A DNA stretch of 64,000 nucleotides, taken from assembly GCA_028292435.1 (NCBI GenBank), contig JAQGMI010000125.1, forward strand, positions 55,009-119,008, given 5' to 3'. The stretch is from Betaproteobacteria bacterium (GTDB taxonomy: Bacteria > Pseudomonadota > Gammaproteobacteria > Burkholderiales > SG8-41). A program made the translations under genes and the position numbers. How positions within the stretch are numbered: the first letter of the stretch is position 1; every line of letters starts with the position of its first letter. Under the pieces are notes generated by a model. That model searched no databases and was not told the origin of the DNA. It saw only the letters and a list, made by a program, of their open reading frames with translations. Shown here piece by piece: positions 26,293 through 35,403 of the stretch.

Positions 26293-29200
26293 TTATTGAT
26301 TCGCCGCGGGCGCAATCACTGGCAATGCGGCCGGCGCAGCAGCGGCAAGACCGGACGTGCCCGCTTGTTTGGTGACGAGCGAACGCAGGATCGCGTAGAA
26401 GATCGGCGTCAGGAACAAGCCGAAGGTCGTGACCCCGATCATGCCGGCGAACACCGCGACGCCCATCGCATGCCGCATTTCAGCGCCCGCGCCGGTAGAC
26501 GTTACGAGCGGCGTGACGCCGGCGATAAACGCAATTGACGTCATCAGGATGGGCCTCAGCCTGAGGCGCGCAGCTTCGATCGCGGCGGCATAAACGCTGC
26601 GGCCCTGATGCTCGAGCTCGCGCGCGAACTCGACGATCAGGATCGCGTTCTTGCATGCCAGCCCGACCAGCACGACGAGACTGATCTGAGTAAAGATATT
26701 GTTGTCGCCGTGCGTCAGCCACACACCCGCCATCGCCGACAGTAAGCCCATCGGCACGATCAGCAGGACTGCGAGCGGCAGCGTCAGACTTTCATATTGC
26801 GCGGCCAGCACCAGAAACACCAGCAGCACGGACAGCGGCAAAATGACGAACAGCGTGTTGCCCGCAATTTTTTCCTGATAGGTCAACTCGGTCCATTCAT
26901 AGCCGATGCCGCGCGGCAGCGTTTCCGCGGCGATGCGTTCGACTGCAGCCTGCGCTTCGCCGGTGCTGTAGCCGGGCGCCGCCGCGCCATTGACGTCGGC
27001 GGCGGGAAACCCGTTGTAACGCATCGCGCGATCGGGGCCGTGGCTCTGAGTCATGCGCAGCAGCGACGACATGGGCACCATTTCGCCCTTGGCGTTACGT
27101 GCTTTCAAGAGCCCGATGTCTTCTGCGTGCGCGCGGAACGGCGCATCGGCCTGCACGCGCACCTGATAGGTGCGGCCGAATTTATTGAAGTCGTTGACGT
27201 ATAGAGAGCCGAGATAAATCTGCAGCGTATCGAACACATCGGGAATCGAGACGCCCAACTGCTGTGCGCGCGTGCGGTCGACGTCGGCGTAAAGCTGCGG
27301 CACGTTGATCTGATAGCTCGAGAACATGCCGGCAAGCTCGGGGGTCTGGCGCGCTTTCGCCAAAAAGGCGTTGACTGCGTCGTTGAGGGCGTCGTTGCCG
27401 AGCGCCGCGCGGTCTTGTATCTGCAGCTTGAAACCGCCGATCGTACCCAGCCCCTGGACCGGCGGCGGCGGAAACACCGCGACGAAAGCGCCTTCAATGC
27501 TGCCGAACTTCTGATTGAGTTGCTGCGCGATCGCAAACCCGCTCTGGTCGGCGCGGGTCCGCTCGTCGAACGGCTTTAAGGTGACGAACACGATTCCCGA
27601 ATTCGGGCTGTTGGTGAAGCCATTAATCGAAAGGCCCGGAAACGCGACCGCCGATTCCACGCCCGGGTGCTTAAGCGCGACGTCGCTCATCTGGCGGATC
27701 ACATTCTCCGTGCGGTCGAGCGATGCTGCGTCCGGCAATTGCGCAAAGCTGACGAGGTATTGCTTGTCCTGCCCCGGCACGAAACCGGCAGGCACCGTAT
27801 GGAACAGGAGGAGTGCCACGCCTATCAACGCCGCATACAAGCCGAGCATGACGGTTTTTCGCTTGAGCACCGACGTTACGCCGGTGCCATAGGACTCCGA
27901 GCCGCGATGGAACACGCGGTTAAAGCGCTTGAAGAACGGGCCGCAGACGCGATCGATCAAGCGCTGAAAACCGTCTTTTTTCGCGCCCTGTTCCTTCAGC
28001 AGCAGCGCCGCGAGCGCGGGCGAAAGCGTCAACGAATTGAATGCGGATATTACCGTCGAGATCGCGATCGTCAAGGCAAACTGCTTGAAGAACTGGCCGG
28101 ATAAGCCGCTCACGAAAGCGAGCGGCACGAAGACCGCGGCAAGCGTCAGCGCGATGGCGACGATCGGCCCTGAAACTTCGCGCATCGCTTTATACGTCGC
28201 CTCTTTGGCCGACAGCCCTTGTTCGATATTGCGTTCTACGTTTTCGACGACGACGATCGCGTCATCGACCACGATGCCGATTGCCAGCACGAGCCCGAAA
28301 AGGCTCAATGCGTTAATCGAAAAGCCCAGCCCCAGCATGATGGCGAAGGTGCCGACGACGGAAACCGGCACTGCGAGCAGTGGAATCAGGGATGCGCGCC
28401 AGGTCTGGAGGAATACGATGACGACGATGACGACGAACAACACCGATTCGAGCAGCGTGTGCGTGACCGCGCGGATCGACGACCGCACGAACTGCGTCGG
28501 GTCATAAACGATCCGGTACTCGACGCCTTCGGGCATGTCCTTGCTCAATTCGGCCATCGTGCTGCGCACGTTGTCCGAGATCTGCAGCGCGTTGGACCCG
28601 GGCGCCTGAAAAATCGGGATGGCGACTGCGGATTTATTGTCGAGCAGCGAGCGCAGCGCATATTCGCTGGCGCCCAGCTCGATGCGCGCGACATCTTTGA
28701 GCCGCGTGACGACGCCATCCGCCGAGGTCCGGATCACGATGTTGCCGAACTCTTCTTCCGAAATGAGGCGTCCGCGCGCATGGACCGAAATCTGGTAATC
28801 GACCCCCGGCGCTGCCGGTGACGCGCCAATGACGCCGGCGGCAACGTTGACGTTTTGCTGGCGGATCGCGCGCACGACGTCGCTGGCGGCAAGATTGCGC
28901 TCGGCCACCTTGCGCGGATCGAGCCAGATGCGCATCGAGTAGTCGCCTGCGCCGAACAATTGCACCGAGCCGACACCGGGCAGGCGCGCGAGCCGGTCCT
29001 TGACGTTCAACAGCGCGTAATTTCGCAGGTAAGTCATGTCGTAGCGGTCGTTGGGCGACAGCAAGTGCACGACCATGGTGAGGTCGGGCGAGCTTTTAAC
29101 TGTCGTCACGCCGAGTCGCTGCACTTCCTCCGGCAGTCGCGGCAGCGCCTGGTTGACGCGGTTCTGCACGAGTTGCTGCGCAAGATCAGGCGAGGTGCCG

Positions 29201-29493
29201 AGCTTGAACGTGACGGTGAGCGTCATCAAGCCATCGGAGGTCGCCTGCGACGCCATGTAGAGCATGCCTTCGACGCCGTTGATCTGTTCCTCAATAGGCG
29301 CCGCAACGGTTTCCGCAATCGATTGCGGATTCGCGCCCGGATACTGCGCTTTGACGATGACTGATGGGGGCACCACTTCCGGATACTCGGAAATTGGCAG
29401 GTTCTGCATCGCGAGCAGGCCGCCGATAAAAATGAGCATCGACAGCACGCCGGCGAAAATCGGGCGATCAATAAAAAACCTGGAAACGTTCAT
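26293..29493 (-). CDS. RND multidrug efflux inner membrane pump (MexF/AcrB type)
   Basis: 1066 residues, the normal size of HAE-1 proton-driven drug exporters. The start MNVSRFFIDRPIFAGVLSML and the LPISEYPEVVPPSVIV stretch are close to MexF-type pumps. The TM4 proton-relay motif GIVVDDAIVVVENVER carries the paired Asp residues. Two large periplasmic loops and twelve transmembrane helices fit the layout. It sits 41 bases downstream of the adaptor gene. Substrates would be hydrophobic drugs or aromatic metabolites; MexF-like pumps often export chloramphenicol and quinolones, but specificity here is not known. Confidence 0.95.
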   Translation of the reverse strand: MNVSRFFIDRPIFAGVLSMLIFIGGLLAMQNLPISEYPEVVPPSVIVKAQYPGANPQSIAETVAAPIEEQINGVEGMLYMASQATSDGLMTLTVTFKLGTSPDLAQQLVQNRVNQALPRLPEEVQRLGVTTVKSSPDLTMVVHLLSPNDRYDMTYLRNYALLNVKDRLARLPGVGSVQLFGAGDYSMRIWLDPRKVAERNLAASDVVRAIRQQNVNVAAGVIGASPAAPGVDYQISVHARGRLISEEEFGNIVIRTSADGVVTRLKDVARIELGASEYALRSLLDNKSAVAIPIFQAPGSNALQISDNVRSTMAELSKDMPEGVEYRIVYDPTQFVRSSIRAVTHTLLESVLFVVIVVIVFLQTWRASLIPLLAVPVSVVGTFAIMLGLGFSINALSLFGLVLAIGIVVDDAIVVVENVERNIEQGLSAKEATYKAMREVSGPIVAIALTLAAVFVPLAFVSGLSGQFFKQFALTIAISTVISAFNSLTLSPALAALLLKEQGAKKDGFQRLIDRVCGPFFKRFNRVFHRGSESYGTGVTSVLKRKTVMLGLYAALIGVALLLFHTVPAGFVPGQDKQYLVSFAQLPDAASLDRTENVIRQMSDVALKHPGVESAVAFPGLSINGFTNSPNSGIVFVTLKPFDERTRADQSGFAIAQQLNQKFGSIEGAFVAVFPPPPVQGLGTIGGFKLQIQDRAALGNDALNDAVNAFLAKARQTPELAGMFSSYQINVPQLYADVDRTRAQQLGVSIPDVFDTLQIYLGSLYVNDFNKFGRTYQVRVQADAPFRAHAEDIGLLKARNAKGEMVPMSSLLRMTQSHGPDRAMRYNGFPAADVNGAAAPGYSTGEAQAAVERIAAETLPRGIGYEWTELTYQEKIAGNTLFVILPLSVLLVFLVLAAQYESLTLPLAVLLIVPMGLLSAMAGVWLTHGDNNIFTQISLVVLVGLACKNAILIVEFARELEHQGRSVYAAAIEAARLRLRPILMTSIAFIAGVTPLVTSTGAGAEMRHAMGVAVFAGMIGVTTFGLFLTPIFYAILRSLVTKQAGTSGLAAAAPAALPVIAPAANQ

Positions 29494-29534
29494 ATTGCTT
29501 CTCTCTGCGTAAATGCGGCGTTTGTTCTTGTCGA

Positions 29535-30743
29535 TTATTTCGCGTCGCCGGCGGCGACTTTCGCGGCCGCGTGCGGCGCGGATCCATCCATGCCGACGGT
29601 GACCGGCGCCACGACATCGTTGGGCCGGATGCGCTGCAGCCCGTTGACGACGATGCGTTCGTCTTTGTGTACGCCGGTGCGCACCACGCGCATGCCGTCG
29701 ACGACCGGGCCAAGCGTGACTGCGCGATAGGTGGCTTTGTTTTCGGCGTCGACCACCATGACGAATTTTTTGTCCTGGTCGGTACCGACTGCCTTGTCGT
29801 CGATGAGCACCGCTGTCTTGGCCGCCGATCCGCCCATCCGCACGCGCGCATACATGCCCGGCGTGAGCACGCCGTTCGCGTTGTCAAAAATTGCGCGCAC
29901 GCGAATGGTGCCCGAAGTCGTATCGAGCCGGTTGTCGATCGATTTCAGATGTCCCTTGCGCGGGAATCCTTCTTCGCTCGCGAGGCCGATTGCCACGGGA
30001 ATGCGATCGATGCCGGTATTGCCGGCCGCGCCGTTGGCGGCGTAACGGATATACGCCTGTTCGTCGACTTCGAAATTAACGTAGACGGGCGAGACCGACA
30101 CGAGCGTCGTTAGCGCCGGCGCGGCCGAACCTGCACCAACGAGATTACCGACGGTGATTTCGGCGCGCGAGACGCGGCCGCTGACCGGCGCGGTGATCGC
30201 GGTGTATTGCAGGTTCAAACGCGCGCTCAGCACCGCGGCGTCCGCCGCCTTGAGACCGGCATCGGCTTCGCGCAGTGCGTTTTCGCGCTGATCGAGTTCA
30301 CGTTGGGCGACGGCATGTTCCTCGATCAGTCGCCGCGTGCGGTCGAGCTCGGTTTTGGTGAGCGCGAGCCGGGTCTGCGCGCCGGCCTGCGCCGCTTCGG
30401 CGCGTGCGAGTTCCGCCTGATACGGCCGTGGGTCGATGGTAAAGAGAGCGTCGCCCTTCTTGACGAGCTGGCCTTCCTGAAAATGCACCGCATCGATGGT
30501 GCCGGCTACGCGCGGCCGGATCTCGACGTGTTCGATGGCTTCGACACGCCCCGAGAAGTCGTCCCATTCTATGACCTGTTTCTCCAGCACTGAGGCCACC
30601 GAGACCGAGGCCGGTGCGCGTGCGGCGACCGGCGCTTTTGAAGCGCGGCTGCTGATTGAGACGGTGCCGGCAACGCCGATGACGATGACGCCGACAGCGA
30701 TGGCGATGATTTTGCGCGTGAAGAGCGGTTTGATATTTCTCAT
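29535..30743 (-). CDS. RND efflux periplasmic adaptor (MexE/AcrA type)
   Basis: 402 residues. An N-terminal anchor (KIIAIAVGVIVIGVAG) is followed by a biotinyl-lipoyl-like domain with IEIRPRVAG-type sequence (VEIRPRVAGTIDAVHFQEG near 73), a coiled-coil hairpin between about 105 and 170, TAPVSGRVSRAEITVGNLV near 180, and a beta-barrel region. There is no lipobox. It bridges the pump and outer channel. First structural gene of the operon; its leader holds a TetR operator copy and a hairpin with a T-run. Confidence 0.93.
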   Translation of the reverse strand: MRNIKPLFTRKIIAIAVGVIVIGVAGTVSISSRASKAPVAARAPASVSVASVLEKQVIEWDDFSGRVEAIEHVEIRPRVAGTIDAVHFQEGQLVKKGDALFTIDPRPYQAELARAEAAQAGAQTRLALTKTELDRTRRLIEEHAVAQRELDQRENALREADAGLKAADAAVLSARLNLQYTAITAPVSGRVSRAEITVGNLVGAGSAAPALTTLVSVSPVYVNFEVDEQAYIRYAANGAAGNTGIDRIPVAIGLASEEGFPRKGHLKSIDNRLDTTSGTIRVRAIFDNANGVLTPGMYARVRMGGSAAKTAVLIDDKAVGTDQDKKFVMVVDAENKATYRAVTLGPVVDGMRVVRTGVHKDERIVVNGLQRIRPNDVVAPVTVGMDGSAPHAAAKVAAGDAK

Positions 30744-30768
30744 TGGAGATCCCCGGTGGTTCGTTGCT

Positions 30769-30812
30769 GAAAAAAAGTTGGACGGGGCAGGTTGGCGTCG
30801 CGATGCCCCGTC
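30769..30812 (-). terminator. hairpin with T-run in the efflux leader (tetR terminator or attenuator)
   Basis: Arms GACGGGGCA (30781-30789) and TGCCCCGTC (30804-30812) around a 14-base loop. On the minus strand the stem is followed by CAAC and seven T. It lies between tetR and the adaptor gene, downstream of the operator copy. It may end the tetR message or regulate read-through into the pump genes. Confidence 0.65.
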
Positions 30813-30820
30813 GGAAAACA

Positions 30821-30838
30821 GTCAGTTAACTAACTATA
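30821..30838 (-). promoter_or_regulatory. second, imperfect TetR operator upstream of the efflux genes
   Basis: GTCAGTTA-AC-TAACTATA resembles the perfect palindrome at 31434-31451 with three mismatches in the arms. On the minus strand it overlaps a -10-like TATAGT (30833-30838). Its place, 78 bases before the adaptor start, fits repression of the pump by the neighbouring TetR protein. Confidence 0.6.
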
Positions 30839-30854
30839 TAAAACCCAAAAAAAA

Positions 30855-31415
30855 TCACATCTCTTCTATCCATTCCTGCAGGCGAGCGAGCTGCTTGCCG
30901 ATCAGCCCCGAGCTTTTCATCGCGTTAGCAAGCAGGCTCACGCCCTGCAGCGTTGCGATCAGTTGCACCGCGAGATCCATCGCGTCCTTCCTGCCCATCA
31001 GCTTGAATTGATCGGCCGCCCATTTGACTTCGAACTTGATGATGTCGTCGGCACGTTTCGCCAGCGATGTTGCATCCTTGTTGAGTTCCTGACACAGGCT
31101 GCCGACCGGGCAGCCGTGAGTGGCGACTTCGTCTTTGTGGCCGCTCATGCGCTTGATGAACCAGAGCAGGCGTTGTCTCGGATCCGGTTCGTTGGCGTCG
31201 ACGTCGCTGAGCACCTTGAGCACGGCCTGCCGGTATTCTTCGATGACCGCGGCGGCGATCTCGTCCTTCGTTTTGAAATAGTAGTACACATTGCCGAGCG
31301 GCACGCCTGACTTCTGCGCGATGTCGGCCAGGGTTGTCTGGTTGTAGCCTTGCTGGTGGATAAGCTCTTTCGCCGCTTCCATCAGCCGCTCGACTTTATT
31401 GCTGGTCCGGGGCAT
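30855..31415 (-). CDS. TetR/AcrR family repressor of the efflux operon
   Basis: 186 residues. N-terminal helix-turn-helix at residues 10-56 (GYNQTTLADIAQKSGVPLGNVYYYFKTKDE) is canonical. The ligand domain includes HGCPVGSLCQELNK near 104, a motif shared by NemR/LfrR-like TetR regulators, with two Cys that could sense electrophiles. Same strand as, and just upstream of, the pump genes. A perfect operator overlaps its own promoter and a degenerate copy lies before the pump, so autoregulation plus control of the pump is likely. Confidence 0.92.
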   Translation of the reverse strand: MPRTSNKVERLMEAAKELIHQQGYNQTTLADIAQKSGVPLGNVYYYFKTKDEIAAAVIEEYRQAVLKVLSDVDANEPDPRQRLLWFIKRMSGHKDEVATHGCPVGSLCQELNKDATSLAKRADDIIKFEVKWAADQFKLMGRKDAMDLAVQLIATLQGVSLLANAMKSSGLIGKQLARLQEWIEEM

Positions 31416-31433
31416 GGCGTGGGTAAGACTTTA

Positions 31434-31481
31434 GTTAGTTAGATAACTAACATATTAAAGCCGCCGTCCATTGCGCGTCAA
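31434..31481 (-). promoter_or_regulatory. tetR promoter with perfect palindromic operator
   Basis: On the minus strand, TTGACG (31476-31481) and TAATAT (31452-31457) are 18 bases apart. Directly downstream, over the expected start site, lies GTTAGTTA-GA-TAACTAAC (31434-31451), a perfect 8+8 palindrome, 18 bases before the start codon. This is the standard layout of an autoregulated TetR gene. Confidence 0.8.
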
Positions 31482-31587
31482 GTATTGCTAATACTGAGCG
31501 CACCGGATTGTCCTACACGCGTCGTGGGCGTGTTGTCGGCAGTATGCGTAAAATGGTCAAAACGCATCGCAGACCGGAGTGACGTAA

Positions 31588-31785
31588 ATGTACAGATTCT
31601 TATCGATCGTCGTCATGTTCTCGCTGATCGGCTGCGGCGTCGAGACCGCGACCACGGCCGCAACCGGCGCCGCGATCAAGAAGCAGGAAATCGAAGACGG
31701 CAAAAAAACGATGGACCAGGTGCAGCAGAAGGTCGACGTCGCCGCCGAACAGATGAAACAGCGGAACGAAAATCTAGAGAAATAA
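31588..31785 (+). CDS. small outer membrane lipoprotein
   Basis: 65 residues. A short signal ends in the lipobox SLIGC (Cys16). The mature part begins GVETATTAATGAAIKKQE and continues as a charged, probably helical segment (TMDQVQQKVDVAAEQMKQRNENLEK), like small entericidin- or Lpp-like coiled lipoproteins. GGAGTGACG precedes the ATG. A near-identical 54-base fragment of this gene lies at 24801-24854. It is followed by the dioxygenase gene but probably unrelated. An inverted ATGCGT/ACGCAT pair (31544-31567) lies upstream. Function unknown. Confidence 0.7.
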   Translation: MYRFLSIVVMFSLIGCGVETATTAATGAAIKKQEIEDGKKTMDQVQQKVDVAAEQMKQRNENLEK

Positions 31786-31819
31786 TTGGCCACGGATATC
31801 CGGGCTGGAGGATGCAAAA

Positions 31820-32752
31820 ATGACTATCACCGTTTCGCCGATCACCCCGAACTTCGCCGCCGAAATCGGTGACGTCGATCTGTCAAAGCCGCTCGAGGCT
31901 GCGGACTTCGCTGACATTCAGAACGCGTTCTGGAAATACTCAGTGCTCGTTTTTCCGGAACAGCAGCTGACGCTTCAGCAGCATCTCGATTTCTCGCAGC
32001 TGTTCGGGCCGGCGGAGACCGAGCGCACGCTCGACCCCAAATCAACGCCCAGCCGCTTCACCGGCGCCTTCGCCGATATTTCGAATCTCGCCGCCGACGG
32101 CACGATCTGGGGCGAGAACAGCCGCCAGCGCATGTACAAAGCCGGCAACCGGCTGTGGCATACCGACAGCTCGTTCAAATATCTGCCGGCGTTGTGTTCG
32201 CTGTTGTACGGCCGCACGGTCGCCGCGGTCGGCGGTCACACCGAATTCGCCGACCAGCGCGCCGCGTATGACGCTTTGCCTGACGCGACGAAGAAAAAGC
32301 TGGACGGACTCATTGCCGAGCATTGCATCGCGTTTTCACGCCGCCGCAGCGGCTTTGCCGAATTCACCGAAGAAGAGCAGCGTCGGCTGCCGCCGGTGCC
32401 GCAAATGCTCGTGCGCACCATTCCGCAGAACCAGCGCAAGTCCTTGTACGTCGCCTCGCATGCCGGCAATATTTTCGGCATGTCAGAAGCCGAAGGCCGC
32501 GCGCTCATCGATGAACTGCTTGCGCACGTGACGCAGCGCCAGTTTGTTTACACGCATCGCTGGCGTCCGAACGAGCTCGTGATGTGGGACAACCGCTGCA
32601 CGATGCACCGCGGCACCGAGTACGACGATTTGCGCTGGGTGCGCGACATGCGCCGCGTCACGATCAGCGACGTCGCGAATTCGTGCGAGCAGGAAGGCGT
32701 GCCGTTGCCGGCGGAAGCGGTCGCGAAGCGCGCTGCGCAACGCGTAGCCTGA
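31820..32752 (+). CDS. TauD/TfdA family 2-oxoglutarate-dependent dioxygenase
   Basis: 310 residues. Iron site: His114 and Asp116 in RLWHTDSSF and His263 in CTMHRGTEY; Arg residues near 275-279 (RDMRRVTI) would bind 2-oxoglutarate. Spacing and the N-terminal FWKYSVLVFPEQQ resemble the 2,4-D dioxygenase TfdA group more than taurine dioxygenase. It would hydroxylate and so cleave an ether or sulfonate carboxylate. GGAGG is eight bases before the ATG. It is convergent with a Bug gene. Whether the substrate is a phenoxyacid is not known. Confidence 0.9.
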   Translation: MTITVSPITPNFAAEIGDVDLSKPLEAADFADIQNAFWKYSVLVFPEQQLTLQQHLDFSQLFGPAETERTLDPKSTPSRFTGAFADISNLAADGTIWGENSRQRMYKAGNRLWHTDSSFKYLPALCSLLYGRTVAAVGGHTEFADQRAAYDALPDATKKKLDGLIAEHCIAFSRRRSGFAEFTEEEQRRLPPVPQMLVRTIPQNQRKSLYVASHAGNIFGMSEAEGRALIDELLAHVTQRQFVYTHRWRPNELVMWDNRCTMHRGTEYDDLRWVRDMRRVTISDVANSCEQEGVPLPAEAVAKRAAQRVA

Positions 32753-32810
32753 CCTGAGCCGTTGATTCGTCCGCCCCGCTCGCGGAGAAAGGGGCGAGGT
32801 AAGGCGCGAC
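32753..32810. other. convergent intergenic gap with short hairpin
   Basis: CGCCCC (32772-32777) and GGGGCG (32791-32796) can pair around a 13-base loop between two convergent genes. No T-run follows, so termination here is uncertain. Confidence 0.35.
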
Positions 32811-33785
32811 TTACTGCGGCTTGATCCCGGCAGCCTTGACCACGCGGCCCCAGTTCTCGGTTTCCGTTTTGATGTAAGCACCGAATTCCTCAGGCGTGCC
32901 GCCGAGCGCGACGATGCCTTCGGCGGCGAAGCGCGATTTCACATCCGGGCGCTGCAGGATTTTGTTGAGTTCGTTGTTAAGCCGGACAACGATTTCGCGC
33001 GGCGTTTTCGCCGGCGCGAGCGGACCGAACCACGTGGACGACTCATAACCGGGCACGCCGCTTTCGGCAATGGTCGGCAGATCCGGCATCAGCGCGAGCC
33101 GCTTGGTCGAGCCCACCGCAATCCCACGCAAGCGCCCTGACTGCACGAAAGGGTAGAGCGGCGGCACGCCGGTAATCGTTAGCGACGTCTGCCCGGCGAT
33201 GAGATCGGTCACCAGCGGGCCGGTGCCTTTATACGGAATCGCGGTGATGTCCGTTTTCGAGAGCAGCTTGAAGTATTCCGTCGCCATATGTGAAGCACTG
33301 CCGTTGCCCGACGAGCCGTAGTTCATTTGACCGGGATGCGCTTTGGCGAGCGCAATCAGGTCCTTTACCGACTTCGCCGGCAGCGACGGATGCACGACGA
33401 GCATGTTCGGCACCATCGCGAACAGATTCACCGGCGCAAAATCTTTGATCGGATCGTACGGCAGCTTCTGATACAGCGAAGGGCCGAAACCGAACGTGCC
33501 GACATGACCAAAGATCAGCGTGTAGCCGTCGGGTGAAGACTTCGCGACATACTCGACACCGATGTTGCCGCCGGCGCCCGCGCGATTTTCCACAACGACT
33601 TGCTGGCCAAGCGCTTCATCGAGCTTCTGTCCCATGATGCGCGCAATCAGATCCGTGCTGCCGCCGGGCACGAACGGCACCACGAGGCGAATCGGCTTCG
33701 TCGGCCATGCAGTCTGGCAAAAGACGGGCGCGCTGCATCCCAAAATCGATACTGTCAGCGCGAAGACTGTCATCGTGCGATGCAT
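32811..33785 (-). CDS. Bug/TctC-family periplasmic solute-binding protein
   Basis: 324 residues, with GGAGG before the ATG. Signal peptide ends APVFCQ. Then WPTKPIRLVVPFVPGGSTD, the ENRAGAGGNIG loop, SPDGYTLI, AIPYKGTGPLV, LMPDLPTIAESGVPGYES and a C-terminus NWGRVVKAAGIKPQ. This is a close-to-consensus family member. It stands alone on the minus strand, convergent with the TfdA-like gene and divergent from the RidA gene. A phenoxyacid or similar ligand would fit the dioxygenase next door, but the two genes are not in one operon. Confidence 0.92.
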   Translation of the reverse strand: MHRTMTVFALTVSILGCSAPVFCQTAWPTKPIRLVVPFVPGGSTDLIARIMGQKLDEALGQQVVVENRAGAGGNIGVEYVAKSSPDGYTLIFGHVGTFGFGPSLYQKLPYDPIKDFAPVNLFAMVPNMLVVHPSLPAKSVKDLIALAKAHPGQMNYGSSGNGSASHMATEYFKLLSKTDITAIPYKGTGPLVTDLIAGQTSLTITGVPPLYPFVQSGRLRGIAVGSTKRLALMPDLPTIAESGVPGYESSTWFGPLAPAKTPREIVVRLNNELNKILQRPDVKSRFAAEGIVALGGTPEEFGAYIKTETENWGRVVKAAGIKPQ

Positions 33786-33871
33786 TGTTCCTCCAACATT
33801 TTTGTTTTCCGCGAAGCGCCTGAGTTTATGCGTACGGAAAGAGACGCGCCAGCGCGGCGCGGCTGCTTGTA

Positions 33872-33877
33872 TATAAT
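33872..33877 (+). promoter_or_regulatory. -10 candidate for the RidA gene
   Basis: TATAAT lies 35 bases before the RidA start codon. No matching -35 hexamer was found at 16-18 bases. Confidence 0.35.
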
Positions 33878-33912
33878 GACTCGCGAACTATTTAACACAG
33901 CGGAGTTTTTAC

Positions 33913-34383
33913 ATGCCCGGCAAAATCGATCAGCGTCTCGCTGAACTTAAAATCACGTTACCCGAAGCCGGCAATCCGGTCTTCAATTATGTGCCGTTCG
34001 TGACCGTCGGTAATCTGGTCTTTATGTCAGGGCAGTTGCCGCGTGCGGATGGCAAGCTCGCATACGCGGGGAAACTGGGCCGCGATCTTTCGGTCGAGCA
34101 GGGCAAGGCGGCCGCGCGAATCTGCGCGATCAACCTGCTCTCGCAGCTCAAGGTCGCGTGCGGCGGCGATCTCGATCGCGTCGTGCGCTGCGTGCGCCTG
34201 ACGGGATTCGTCAACAGCGATCCCGAATTCGCCGAGCAGCCGCAGGTCATCAACGGCGCATCCGATTTCATGACCGAAGTATTCGGCGACAAAGGCAAGC
34301 ATGCCCGCACCGCCATCAGCGCCGGCGGGTTGCCGGCGAAAGCCGCGGTCGAAGTCGAAGCAGTGTTCGAAATTTCGGTCTAG
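33913..34383 (+). CDS. RidA/YjgF family protein
   Basis: 156 residues, cytoplasmic. RidA proteins hydrolyse reactive enamines or imines made by PLP enzymes, but many family branches have other roles. Marks are FMSGQLPRADGKL near 37, ICAINLLSQLKVACGGDLDRVVRCVRL near 76, and KHARTAISAGGLPAKAAVEVEAVFEI near the end, where the Arg is the carboxylate-binding residue position. It is about 25 residues longer than E. coli RidA, as in the YjgF-like group with an N-terminal extension. GGAG precedes the ATG. A Bug gene follows 63 bases later on the same strand. Confidence 0.88.
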   Translation: MPGKIDQRLAELKITLPEAGNPVFNYVPFVTVGNLVFMSGQLPRADGKLAYAGKLGRDLSVEQGKAAARICAINLLSQLKVACGGDLDRVVRCVRLTGFVNSDPEFAEQPQVINGASDFMTEVFGDKGKHARTAISAGGLPAKAAVEVEAVFEISV

Positions 34384-34446
34384 TTCCTTCCCTTGCGTCG
34401 AGCAGGGGAAAGGCCGGGTTGGGTAAGTAATAAAGGGAGAGACGGA

Positions 34447-35403
34447 ATGATGCGCATCACTGCACTTGCTCTAATCATGGCGGTTGCTGCAGCGTCAGCC
34501 TGCGCCGCCGACACCTTTCCGTCGCGGCCGATCCGCATCATCGTCCCTTCTCCGCCAGGCGGCGGCAACGACATCATGGCGCGCATCGCGGCGCAGCGAC
34601 TGAACGAAGCATGGTCGAGTCCCGTCATCGTCGACAATCGCTCCGGCGCCGGCGGCGCGATCGCATTCGAGCTGGTCGCACACGCGGAGCCGGACGGCTA
34701 CACGCTCCTGCTCGGCACGACCAACCTGACAGTGCTGCCTGACATCACCAAGGTCAATTACGATCCGGTCAAGGACTACGCGCCCGTTTCGCTGATGGCG
34801 ACGGCGATGAATATCCTGCTCGTGCATCCGGCGGTGCCCGCGAACAACGTCAAAGAATTCATCGCACTCGCGAAGTCCAAACCCGGCCAACTCAATTACG
34901 CATCGTCGAGCGTCGCGACTTCATCGCACCTTGCCGCTGAAATGTTTTGCATGCAGGCTGGTATCAAGATGCTGCACGTGCCGTACAAAGGTGCCGGCCC
35001 CGCGCTGACCGATCTCATCGGCGGCCAGGTGCAGGGCATGTTCGCGAATCCCGCTGCCGCGATCGCGCATGTGCGCTCGGGCAAGCTGCGGGCACTTGCG
35101 GTCACCGGCGAGAAGCGCTCGACGATCATGCCCGAAGTGCCGACGCTCGCGGAAGCCGCATTGCCCGGTTTCGAAGCGACGACGTGGTGGGGCTTGCTCG
35201 CACCCGCGAAAACGTCTAACGCAATCGCGTTGAAGTTGAATGCGGAACTCGCGCGCGCGCTGACGCAAACTGAAGCGATGAATCGCATCGCCGCGCTCGG
35301 TGCCGACATCGTCGGCGGCCCGCCGCAGAAGCTCGCCGACCATGTGCGCGCGGAAATCCCCAAGTGGCGCGCCGTCGTGCGCGCGGCCGACATCAAGCTT
35401 TAG
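34447..35403 (+). CDS. Bug/TctC-family periplasmic solute-binding protein
   Basis: 318 residues from the ATG at 34447, with AGGGAGAGACGGA upstream; longer in-frame starts lie in the RidA-Bug gap and lack support. Signal peptide MMRITALALIMAVAAASACAA, then FPSRPIRIIVPSPPGGGND, the DNRSGAGGAIA loop, EPDGYTLL, HVPYKGAGPAL and a C-terminus KWRAVVRAADIKL. The lone Cys in EMFCMQAGIK is unusual for these proteins. Likely cotranscribed with RidA. Convergent with the zinc metallopeptidase gene. Confidence 0.91.
   Translation: MMRITALALIMAVAAASACAADTFPSRPIRIIVPSPPGGGNDIMARIAAQRLNEAWSSPVIVDNRSGAGGAIAFELVAHAEPDGYTLLLGTTNLTVLPDITKVNYDPVKDYAPVSLMATAMNILLVHPAVPANNVKEFIALAKSKPGQLNYASSSVATSSHLAAEMFCMQAGIKMLHVPYKGAGPALTDLIGGQVQGMFANPAAAIAHVRSGKLRALAVTGEKRSTIMPEVPTLAEAALPGFEATTWWGLLAPAKTSNAIALKLNAELARALTQTEAMNRIAALGADIVGGPPQKLADHVRAEIPKWRAVVRAADIKL

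Noticed and set aside
32772..32796. Rho-independent terminator between the TfdA-like and Bug genes
   Set aside because: A six-pair GC stem is present, but there is no T-run on either strand, so I list it only as a hairpin.
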